Below, one piece after another: positions 8,629 to 17,800 of a stretch of 58,258 nt of DNA. Location: NCBI GenBank assembly GCA_013298665.1, contig JAAFIK010000026.1, positions 1 through 58,258 on the forward strand, given 5' to 3'. Origin of the DNA: Chitinophagales bacterium (GTDB lineage: Bacteria; Bacteroidota; Bacteroidia; Chitinophagales; Chitinophagaceae). The translations under genes and the position numbers were made by a program. Within the stretch, counting starts at the first letter, position 1. Every line of letters begins with the position of its first letter. The notes under the pieces are model-generated. The model saw nothing but the letters and a program-made list of their open reading frames with translations. It was not told the origin of the DNA and made no database searches.

Positions 8629-11600
8629 ATGAAGAAATATGTACTTGGTTGCCTCCTGGCAATGGCTTTTACCGGTGCTGCGGCACAACCCTTTGGCAAT
8701 GAGTGGATCGATTATACCAGGGTCTATTACAAATGCAATGCAGGCCGGGATGGACTCCACCGCATCAACCAGCCTGTACTTGCCGCTGCCGGCCTCTCAG
8801 CCACACCCGTGCAGCAATTTCAGCTCTGGCGCAACGGGCAACAGGTTGCCCTTTATACCTCAGCCGCCTCCGGTACACTCCCTGCCAATGGTTACCTCGA
8901 ATTTTACGGGCAACGGAATGATGCCACCATGGAAAAGGGGTTGTACAAAACCGATGACCTGCAGTTGAGTGATAAACTCAGCCTCATGACCGATACTTCA
9001 GCCTACTACCTCACGGTGAACCCATCGGGCAGCAATATACGCTTTGCTGCCACTGCCAATAACGTTGCGGGCAATGCGCTGCCTGCCGAAAATTATTTCA
9101 TGCACAAACTCTCCCGGCATTTTAATTACCAGCTTAATCCTGGCTACGGAGTGGATTTTGGTGAACTGGTTCATTCTTCTTCTTATGAAAAAAGTGAGGG
9201 GTGGACTTCAGACTTTATCGCGGCGGGTACGGCGCTGCAGGACAATACCCCTAATCTTTACCTCTATGCATCGGGGCCCGCGGGCACCATTTCGGCCACG
9301 GCTGCGGGCAACTATGCCAACAGCCGCAACATCATGCTGAAGGTAAACAATGACACGATGGGCAGGTTTTTTGTGAGCGGTTTTGATGTACGCCGCTTCC
9401 CTGATGCCACTGTTCCGATCAGTACCATTGCGGGTAATGCAGCCAATGTACAGTTTGTGAATGAAGGTTCGGGCAACGACAAAATTGTTGCGTCCAATTA
9501 TACGCTCAGGTATCCCCGCCAATTCAATTTTGATGGTCAGCCCATATTTGAGTTTGAACTGCCCGGCGGCGGATCGGGGAAGTATCTTGTGATCAACAAT
9601 TTTAACTATGGTGCAACGGCTCCCGTATTGTACGACCTGACGAATAACCTGCGGCTGCTGGGCGATATCTCTGCGGGTCCGGTACGATTTGTACTGCCTG
9701 CCTCGGCTGCCACGCGTAAGCTGGTACTGCTCAATGCAGAATCCGGTTATATAACCAATATCGCGAACCTTACCCAGCGCAGTTTTACCAATTTTGCCAC
9801 TGTAGCCAACCAGGGTACATACCTCATCATCAGCCATCCCCGGCTTTACAATGACGGCACAGGCAACAATAATGTAGAGAAATACCGCCAGTACCGCAGC
9901 AGTGCTGCCGGTGGTGGTTACCAGGCCAAAACGATCGACATAGAACAGGTGATCGACCAGTTTGGCTATGGCATCAAGCAAAACCCTTTAGCCATCCGCA
10001 ATTTTGCCGGGTATAGTCTCGCAACTTTTGCCACGGCTCCCAAATACTTTTTCCTCATCGGGCGTGGCCTGAGTTATGATGAATACCGTGTACACGAAAA
10101 TGATCCCAATGTAAACGGTCTTGCACTGATCCCCACGTTTGGCTACCCGGCTTCTGACAACCTGCTGACGGCCGACAGAACGGGCGCATTTGCCCGGATT
10201 GCCACGAGCCGCCTCTCTGCCATAACGGGTAAGGAGGTAGGTGATTACCTTGATAAGGTAAAGCAATTTGAACTGGCACAGGCCAGCACTTCGCAGACGA
10301 TTGCTGATAAGGCCTGGATGAAAAACATTGCCCAGATTACCGGTGCGATTGACGACCCTTCCCTGTATGGCCTGATCACGGCTTATATGCAGGGCTATGA
10401 GCAGGTCATTTCCGATACGGCTTTTGGGGGTAAGGTGTATTCTTTCAGCCAGAATTCCGGTCAGTATACAGCGGTGGGTTCTACAAAGGTGATTGATACG
10501 CTGTTTAAGGACGGCATCAGTCTGCTTACCTACTTCGGGCACTCGTCGCCCAATACACTTGAGTTTAACCTGGATAATCCCCAGAACTACAGCAATGCGG
10601 GTAAATACCCTCTTATCATAGTAAATGGCTGTAATACCGGGAACCTTTTCCTTTTTGATACCCTTCGTGGTGTGAGCAAGGGTACGCTTTCTGAAAAATA
10701 TGTGTTTACCCCGCAAAAGGGCAGTATCGGCTTTATTGCCAGTACGCACCTGGGTTTGCCGCAGCAACTCAACTATGTAACGCTTGGGTTTTACAACAAC
10801 CTCAGTAATTATATGTATGGCCAGGGGGTTGGCGATATCATGAAGGCTACCATGGAAAGTGTGGTCAACAATTATCCCTTTGATTATATTGCGCGTACAC
10901 ATGCTGAGGAAATTACTTTTCACGGCGATCCTGCCATCAGGCTCAACCCGCATACGTTGCCCGATTATACGATTCAGCAATCGGGTATCAGTTTCGACCC
11001 TCCGGTAATGAGTGTTGCTGATGAGCAGATCACCATTGCTGCAAGGGTACTTAATATTGGTAAGGCCATCAACGATTCGATAACGGTGAGGGTACAGCAT
11101 AAGCAACCCGATAATACCGTGGCTACCATAGCCATCCTTCGGATCAAAGCCACGCTCAACGAAGACAACCTGCAGGTAAACCTGCCGATCAATCCCCTGC
11201 GTGATAAAGGGCTTAACCAGGTGATCCTGACCATTGATCCTGCCAATGAGGTGCCGGAACTGTCTGAAACAAACAATACTATTGTGAAAGACTTTACGGT
11301 TATTGAAGATGAATTGCGTCCCATCTATCCCTATAATTATGCCATCATCAACAGTCCAAATGTTACGTTGTACGGGTCAACGGCCAATCCGACCATCGGT
11401 GTAAGGCAGTATGTGATGGAAATGGATACCACGCGTAATTTCAATTCTCCTGTTAAAATAACCGGAACGGTATCCGATTCGGGTGGCATCATCAGGTTTG
11501 TACCGGGTACTACTCTAACGGACAGTACGGTCTATTACTGGAGACTGGCCGTTGGTCCGGTTAATGGCACCACGCGCTGGCTCAACAGTTCATTTACCTA

Positions 11601-13404
11601 TATCAACGGTAGTACGGGTGGTTTTGGGCAAAAGCATTATTACCAGTTTACCGACAACAATATGACCGGTATGAACATCAATGCGGCTACGCGTAAATTC
11701 GGGTTCAACGACCAGAAGCGTAAGCTCCTGCTGCGCGCCGGTGTATATCCTTATTACAGTTGGGACAGGAACAATATCAACCTCAATTCTGATCAGTTGG
11801 AGTACTGGGGATGTGTGTTTACGAGTCTGCAGTTCTATGTACTCGACAGCCTTACCCAGCAGCCCTGGAGCAATATCACTACCGGTGGCAGCGGACGTTT
11901 CGGAAGCTGGGCCGTGTGCAACAGTCCGCGTAAGTTTTTTGAATTCCCCTTCTCGAGCGCCGAATACCGTCGCCGTGCGATGGAGTTCTTCGACAGTATT
12001 CCTTCAGGGCAGTATGTAGCAGTACGGAACCTCGTGTATGAAGGGTTTTCCAATACTTTTATCGATCAGTGGAAAGCGGATACGGCTATTCTCGGCAGTG
12101 GAAAATCGCTCTGGCATAAGTTTCAGCAGATGGGGATGAACCAGATCGACTCCTTTACCAGTAACCGCCAGTTTATCTTTGTGTTCAAAAAGAATGGCAG
12201 TGGGGCCTCGGAGATCCGGCAGCACGTATCGGCTACGGTCAATACCCAACTGGTAGACACTTTCCAGCTTTCGGGTAAAGATGTAACTGGTGATATTGAG
12301 AGTCCCTGGATGGGGCCGGCTAAAAGCTGGCAACGGTTCAAGTGGGGTAAAAACGGGAATGAGGATTCTACGGCCACCCGCTATTTCGATATCATCGGCC
12401 GTGACAACAATGGCAACGAAGTCAACCTTACCCGGGTATTCAATAATACCGATACCACCATTGCTTTTATCAGTGCGGCAACTTACCCCTACCTCAAAAT
12501 GCGCATGCACAATGAGAATCAGCAGTATGCCAAAGCGACCCAGCTCAGGTACTGGATGCTTACCGGCAGCTTTATGCCGGAGGGTGCTGTTGCGCCCAAC
12601 AGTACTTTTCAGTTCAGGGATACCCTTGCCACTACCGATACCCTCAACTTCAGAGTGATGTTCAGGAATGTAACCCCAACGGCATTCGATAGCCTCAAAG
12701 TTCGTATTACGGTAAAAGACAACTATGGCAACGATCATGTTTACCCGGTTGTAACGGGTACAGGTACCAAATTGGCTCCGCTTGCGGCGAATGACAGCGT
12801 GCTGATTACGTATAAGATCCCTGCGGCGGATTACAATGGGCAAAACCAACTGGTGCTTGATGTGAATCCTGATAACGACCAGCCGGAGCAGTTCCATTTC
12901 AACAACCTGCTTTACCGTAATTTCATGGTACTCAACTCGCCTTGTCCCGGTAATAACATTTTCTATACCTCCGGTTATACGGGTGCCTATACCTACCAAT
13001 GGCAGGTCAATACCGGTACAGGTTATACCAGTATCAGCAATGGGGGTACCTATACGGGCGTCAACAGCGATTCGCTGCGGCTGCTGAGTCCGCCCGGCAA
13101 TTGGTATGGCAATAAATACCGTTGTACCATTACCGATGGTGTGAATACGTATTACAGCGGAGAATATACCCTCAAGTTTTCCATCCGCTGGACGGGTAAT
13201 GCGAATACGGCCTGGGAAAATACTGCCAACTGGAGTTGTGGTGTTATTCCCGACCAATATACCGATGTAACGGTTGGTGCCGGTACGATTGTCAACTTTC
13301 CGGTGGTAAACAGCAATGCTGTCTGCCGCAGCCTGAACCTTGCTGCCGGTGCCAGTGTAACGGTAAAACCAGGTGTAAATCTTTCAGTTGCAGGAAAAAA
13401 CTAA
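8629..13404 (+). CDS. Giant C25-family (gingipain/PorU-like) cysteine peptidase, paralogue A
   Basis: A 1591-aa exported protein (signal MKKYVLGCLLAMAFTGAAAQ). The middle carries a peptidase C25 domain: the catalytic His lies in TYFGHSS (H638) and the Cys in VNGCNTG (C668), followed by GSIGFIASTHLG. An ALPH-like N-terminal region precedes it. After it come a CARDB-like domain (~790-890, LNIGKAINDS...ELSETNNT) and long beta-rich regions. The C-terminus differs from its paralogue at 14802: an Ig-like Cys-containing part (~1437-1515) and a WTGNANTAWENTANWSCG domain (~1520-1591). I see no recognisable T9SS sorting domain. C25 members include PorU, the T9SS sortase, and gingipains. The neighbouring PorV/PorQ-type gene supports a T9SS link, but whether this is a PorU-type sortase or a cargo protease is undecided. 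Confidence 0.85.
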   Translation: MKKYVLGCLLAMAFTGAAAQPFGNEWIDYTRVYYKCNAGRDGLHRINQPVLAAAGLSATPVQQFQLWRNGQQVALYTSAASGTLPANGYLEFYGQRNDATMEKGLYKTDDLQLSDKLSLMTDTSAYYLTVNPSGSNIRFAATANNVAGNALPAENYFMHKLSRHFNYQLNPGYGVDFGELVHSSSYEKSEGWTSDFIAAGTALQDNTPNLYLYASGPAGTISATAAGNYANSRNIMLKVNNDTMGRFFVSGFDVRRFPDATVPISTIAGNAANVQFVNEGSGNDKIVASNYTLRYPRQFNFDGQPIFEFELPGGGSGKYLVINNFNYGATAPVLYDLTNNLRLLGDISAGPVRFVLPASAATRKLVLLNAESGYITNIANLTQRSFTNFATVANQGTYLIISHPRLYNDGTGNNNVEKYRQYRSSAAGGGYQAKTIDIEQVIDQFGYGIKQNPLAIRNFAGYSLATFATAPKYFFLIGRGLSYDEYRVHENDPNVNGLALIPTFGYPASDNLLTADRTGAFARIATSRLSAITGKEVGDYLDKVKQFELAQASTSQTIADKAWMKNIAQITGAIDDPSLYGLITAYMQGYEQVISDTAFGGKVYSFSQNSGQYTAVGSTKVIDTLFKDGISLLTYFGHSSPNTLEFNLDNPQNYSNAGKYPLIIVNGCNTGNLFLFDTLRGVSKGTLSEKYVFTPQKGSIGFIASTHLGLPQQLNYVTLGFYNNLSNYMYGQGVGDIMKATMESVVNNYPFDYIARTHAEEITFHGDPAIRLNPHTLPDYTIQQSGISFDPPVMSVADEQITIAARVLNIGKAINDSITVRVQHKQPDNTVATIAILRIKATLNEDNLQVNLPINPLRDKGLNQVILTIDPANEVPELSETNNTIVKDFTVIEDELRPIYPYNYAIINSPNVTLYGSTANPTIGVRQYVMEMDTTRNFNSPVKITGTVSDSGGIIRFVPGTTLTDSTVYYWRLAVGPVNGTTRWLNSSFTYINGSTGGFGQKHYYQFTDNNMTGMNINAATRKFGFNDQKRKLLLRAGVYPYYSWDRNNINLNSDQLEYWGCVFTSLQFYVLDSLTQQPWSNITTGGSGRFGSWAVCNSPRKFFEFPFSSAEYRRRAMEFFDSIPSGQYVAVRNLVYEGFSNTFIDQWKADTAILGSGKSLWHKFQQMGMNQIDSFTSNRQFIFVFKKNGSGASEIRQHVSATVNTQLVDTFQLSGKDVTGDIESPWMGPAKSWQRFKWGKNGNEDSTATRYFDIIGRDNNGNEVNLTRVFNNTDTTIAFISAATYPYLKMRMHNENQQYAKATQLRYWMLTGSFMPEGAVAPNSTFQFRDTLATTDTLNFRVMFRNVTPTAFDSLKVRITVKDNYGNDHVYPVVTGTGTKLAPLAANDSVLITYKIPAADYNGQNQLVLDVNPDNDQPEQFHFNNLLYRNFMVLNSPCPGNNIFYTSGYTGAYTYQWQVNTGTGYTSISNGGTYTGVNSDSLRLLSPPGNWYGNKYRCTITDGVNTYYSGEYTLKFSIRWTGNANTAWENTANWSCGVIPDQYTDVTVGAGTIVNFPVVNSNAVCRSLNLAAGASVTVKPGVNLSVAGKN

Positions 13405-13418
13405 TTTTCCTACCTTTG
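13388..13418 (+). promoter_or_regulatory. Well-matched promoter at the 3' end of the first C25 gene
   Basis: TTG (13388-13390), a 20-bp spacer and TACCTTTG (13411-13418) fit the Bacteroidota -33/-7 consensus. The -33 lies inside the end of the coding region and the -7 just after the stop. An intrinsic terminator follows at 13446. Confidence 0.5.
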
Positions 13419-13445
13419 TTTCAGTAGCTTACTCACACCTTGTAC

Positions 13446-13478
13446 AAAGGCTGTATTTGAAAAAATGCAGCCTTTTTT
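13446..13478 (+). terminator. Intrinsic terminator after the first C25 peptidase gene
   Basis: AAAGGCTG (13446-13453) pairs with CAGCCTTT (13468-13475), and the T-run continues to 13478. It separates the first C25 gene from the PorV-like gene. Confidence 0.75.
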
Positions 13479-13548
13479 GTTTTCAGGGAGTCTATGTTAT
13501 CATAGAGGGAATGACAGGGATAAATCGCTGAAAATCAGGTTTCCGTGC

Positions 13549-13556
13549 TACATTTG
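13549..13556 (+). promoter_or_regulatory. -7 element before the PorV-like gene
   Basis: TACATTTG matches TAnnTTTG. It lies downstream of the terminator and about 118 bases before the PorV-like start, so this gene and the second C25 gene probably form their own transcript. A hairpin TTAGGG (13619-13624) / CCCTAA (13638-13643) with a following T-rich tract lies in the leader. Confidence 0.45.
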
Positions 13557-13673
13557 CAATAGTTAAGGGCCCCCGGAGAAATGAGCGAAAGCACAATTTA
13601 TCAACCATAATTTCGTTTTTAGGGATTATGGCTTCAGCCCTAATTGTTTTTTCTATCACTAACTCAATCAGAT

Positions 13674-14780
13674 ATGAGACAAAACCAGGTTGGTTTTTTG
13701 TTGTTGTTGTTTGTCCTTCCGGCGTTTTCTTTTGCCCAGTTCAGAAAATACTCCAATGAATTCCTGAATATTGGTGCGGGTGCACGCGGTCTCGCTATGG
13801 GCAGTGCGCAGGTGGCTTCTGTAAACGATGCCACGGCAGGCTACTGGAACCCGGCCGGCCTGACGGGGGTAAAAGACCATCCCAATATCGGTATCATGCA
13901 CGCCAGCTATTTTGGTGATATTGCCAAATATGATTATGCAACGGTGGCCATTCCGGTGCAGGACAATAAACGGACACTCGGCTTTTCGCTGCTCCGCTTT
14001 GCTGTTGACGATATTCCCAATACCCTCTTCCTGGTAGAACCGGATGGCAGTATCAATTATAATAATATCCAGAGTTTCTCTTCGGCTGACTACGCTTTTC
14101 TTTTTTCTTTTGCACAGAAGTACCGCGAAACTGAAAACAAGACCATCAGTTGGGGGGTAAATGCTAAAGTCATTCATCGCAAAGTGGGTAAGTTTGCCAC
14201 GGCATGGGGTTTTGGTCTTGATGCGGGTGTGCAGATCAGGGGTAATCGCTGGAATCTCGGTCTTGTTGCGCGGGACCTCACCACCACGTTTAACGCCTGG
14301 TCGTTCAAGTTTACCGAAAAAGAAAAAGAGGTACTTTACCTCACCAAAAACGACATACCCACCAAGTCATCCGAGCTCACCGCGCCGCGCCTGATTCTGG
14401 GTGGTTCGTACAGTTTTAAACTTGGCCAGGCAGTGAACCTGATGGCAGAGGCCAATCTTGATTTTACATTTGATGGTAAACGCAATACGATTGTGAGCAG
14501 TAACCCCATCAGTATCGATCCCCATCTTGGGCTTGAAGCCACTATCAAAGACGTGTTTCACATCCGTGGGGGGATCACCAATTTTCAGCGGGCATTAGCC
14601 GATAAGGATACCCTTAACCAGAAGAGGGTATGGATTTACCAGCCGAGTGCGGGTGCCGGGTTCAAAATCAAAAATGTAACGCTGGACTATTCGTTTACGA
14701 ACCTGGCTAACCAAAGCCAGCCCCTGTACACACATATCTTTTCCCTGATCATCAACCTTGTTAAAAAAGAAAAAGAGTAA
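13674..14780 (+). CDS. PorV/PorQ-family outer-membrane beta-barrel protein
   Basis: A 368-aa protein counted from the ATG at 13674, which gives a proper signal peptide (MRQNQVGFLLLLFVLPAFSFAQ). The mature N-terminus (FLNIGAGARGLAMGSAQVAS, then NDATAGYWNPAGL) is the hallmark of the PorV/PorQ (UPF0164) relatives of the FadL fold. PorV acts as a shuttle bringing T9SS cargo to the PorU sortase in the outer membrane; PorQ helps in the attachment complex. Its place between two C25 peptidases, only 21 bases before the second, strongly suggests it works with one or both. PorV and PorQ cannot be told apart by eye here, and a dedicated paralogue is possible. Confidence 0.85.
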   Translation: MRQNQVGFLLLLFVLPAFSFAQFRKYSNEFLNIGAGARGLAMGSAQVASVNDATAGYWNPAGLTGVKDHPNIGIMHASYFGDIAKYDYATVAIPVQDNKRTLGFSLLRFAVDDIPNTLFLVEPDGSINYNNIQSFSSADYAFLFSFAQKYRETENKTISWGVNAKVIHRKVGKFATAWGFGLDAGVQIRGNRWNLGLVARDLTTTFNAWSFKFTEKEKEVLYLTKNDIPTKSSELTAPRLILGGSYSFKLGQAVNLMAEANLDFTFDGKRNTIVSSNPISIDPHLGLEATIKDVFHIRGGITNFQRALADKDTLNQKRVWIYQPSAGAGFKIKNVTLDYSFTNLANQSQPLYTHIFSLIINLVKKEKE

Positions 14781-14801
14781 TCCATTACAACAACCCATCG
14801 T

Positions 14802-17800
14802 ATGATGAAAAAAATACTTCTTCCATTAGTGATGCTTTGCTGTTTAAGTGCCCAGGCACAGTTGAACAACAGTTGGATCAACTATAGTAAAACCTATTAT
14901 AAGTTTAAACTGGGGAAAGACGGTATCTGCCGCATTAACCAACCGGCGCTGAATGCCGCAGGTTTGGGCAGTGTTCCGGCACAGGATCTTCAGCTCTGGC
15001 GCAATGGTAAAGAGGTTCGCATCTTTACATCTGTGGCTACGGGTGTGCTGGGGGCTGCTGATTTTATTGAGTTCTGGGGCCAGGGCAACGATGGTGCTCC
15101 TGATACCGACCTCTACCGCGATCCGGATTATCAATTGGACAATAAGTACAGCCTCTTCTCTGATACTGCGGTTTATTTTCTGACCACCAATACCACGGGT
15201 GCCAACCTGCGTTACAGCAATGGCCCGTCGTTAAGTAGTGGAGCAGCTTCTCCCGATCCTTATTTTATGCGCCGTTACGAGATCCATTACAAAGATCAGC
15301 AAAACAGGGGTTATGCTGCGATTGTGGGTGAATATGTGTATTCCTCTTCTTTTGATTCCGGCGAGGGCTGGAGCAGCGGTGATGCTTTTCCCTGCTGCGA
15401 TCTCTCACGCGATCTTGACCGTATGAATGTTTACCAGGCCGGACCGGCCAACAGTGTATCTTTCAGTATCAACGCCGTAGGGAATGCGCTCAATGCCCGT
15501 AACCTGCGTGTGAAGTTTTACAATAATGTAATCCTGGATGAGGCCATGCCTTATTTCAATTACCTCAAAACCTCGGTCAGCAACCTGCCGCTTACGCTGC
15601 TTCAAAGCCCAACAAACCTGCCTGTTGCCATCAACGGAACGAGTACCAACCCCAACGACAGGATTGTGGTGAGTGACTTTGCGGTAACTTATCCGGCTAC
15701 ATTCAATTTCAACAACGAGAAGAGTTTTTATTTTGAACTGCGGGCTTCTGCACAAAACAACTACCTGCTGATTGATAACTTTAATTATGGATCAACTGCC
15801 CCTGTACTGTTTGATCTGAGCAGCGGTACCCGCTATGTTTGCGATATTACGGCAGTACCGGGTAAGGTAAAAGTGGTGGTGCCGGCTTCAAGTGCGGCGC
15901 TTCGTAAATTTGTACTCCTGAGCCGGGATGCTGCAAATGTGACCAATATCACCAGCCTGAGCAGCAAAACTTTTACCAACTATGCACTTGCGGCCAATCA
16001 GGGCGATTACCTGATCATTACCAGTCCCACCATGTACAACAATGGCAGTGGTACGGATTATATCGAGCAATACCGTCAATACCGGAGCAGTGTAACCGGT
16101 GGCGGCTTTGCGGCCAAAACCGTTTCTATTGACGAGATTACTGATCAATATGCTTTCGGGATCAAAAAGCACCCGGCTGCCATACGCGATTTTATCCGCC
16201 ATGCTGATCAGGTGTTTGCCACTAAACCCAAATTCCTGTTCATCATTGGCAGGGGTATGGCTTATACCGATTATAAAACAAATGAAGCCAATCCTATTGT
16301 TGATCAGTTAGATGTTGTGCAGACTTTTGGATGGCCGGCTTCCGACAACCTCCTTGTGTGCAACCCGGGTACTTTTGTGCCATTGGTACCGGTTGGTCGT
16401 CTTGCCGCCATCAATGGTAACGAAGTAGGGATATACCTGGATAAGATCAAGCAATACGAACAGGCGCAGCAGTCACCATCGCAAACCCTGCAGGACAAGG
16501 CCTGGATGAAAAACTTCATGCACGTAGTAGGGGGGAAGGACAGTGCAGAGAATGCTTCGTTCAAGAACTACATGAACAATTACAAAGCCATTGCGGAAGA
16601 CAGCCTGATGGGGGCTAAGGTGGAAACCTTTGCCAAGGCCAGTACGGCTGCGGTACAGCAGGCACAGAGCCAGCGTATTGACCAGCTTTTCCAGGAGGGG
16701 CTTAGCTTTATCGGATATTTTGGTCACTCTTCGGCCAACCTGCTCGAATTTAACCTCAGCAGTCCTGAGGTGTACAACAACCCGGGTAAATACCCTTTCT
16801 TCAATGTGAGTGGTTGCAGTGCAGGTAATTTCTTTGTATTCAACCCGCTGCGGTTGAATGGCGACCTTACGCTTTCGGAAAAATATGTACTCAGTCCGCA
16901 GCGCGGCAGTATCGGCTTCCTCGCCAGTACACACCTTGGCATACCCCCATTCCTCAACTTTTATAACCTCGATTTTTACAACAAGTTCTCACGCACGATG
17001 TATGGCAATACTATTGGCAACCAGATGAAAGGCGTACTTTCCGCGCTGGGCTCCAATCCATCATCGCTGGATTATTATACCCGTATTCATCTTGAGGAAC
17101 TGACGCTGCATGGTGATCCCGCCATCCGGCTGAACAACTTCGCCAAAGCAGATTTTGTAGTGGAAGACCAGTTGGTGAAGATCAGTCCTTCCATCATTTC
17201 TGTAGCCGACAATAATTTCACGGTTTCAGTGAAGATGATGAATATTGGTCGTGCTACCGGCGACTCCCTGCGTGTGCTTATCCGCCGCAAACTGCCCAAT
17301 GATTCCATCAAGGTATTGTTCAACGGTAAAATACCCGGTATCCGGTACATAGATTCCGTCAACCTTACGGTACCCATCAACCCGCTTACGGATAAAGGAA
17401 CCAACAAACTCCTGGTTGATCTTGATGTGGATAATGCTGTTTCCGAGCTTTCGGAAACCAACAATAGCCTCGCTAAAGATTTCCAGATATTTGAGGATGA
17501 ACTCCGCCCCGTATATCCATACAATTATTCCATTATCAATCAGCAGAACCTGACTTTTGTGAGTTCAACGGCCAATCCGCTCAACGGCCAACGCCAGTAT
17601 GTGATGGAAATGGATACCACCGAACTCTTCAATTCTTCATTCAGGAAAACATTTAATGCGAGTGGTACGGGTGGCGTCATCCAGTTTACCCCAACCGGTG
17701 TTACTTTTACCGACAGTACGGTGTATTACTGGCGTACAGCAATGGTACCGCTGAACGCGGGTGGCAATTATATCTGGAACAGTGCTTCCTTTATTTACCT

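Noticed and set aside
12004..13257. 417-codon minus-strand frame inside the first C25 peptidase gene
   Set aside because: Antisense of a clear coding sequence with complete domains. The translation is an Ile/Arg/Gly-rich jumble without motifs. The same applies to 9988-11106 and 17637-18533.
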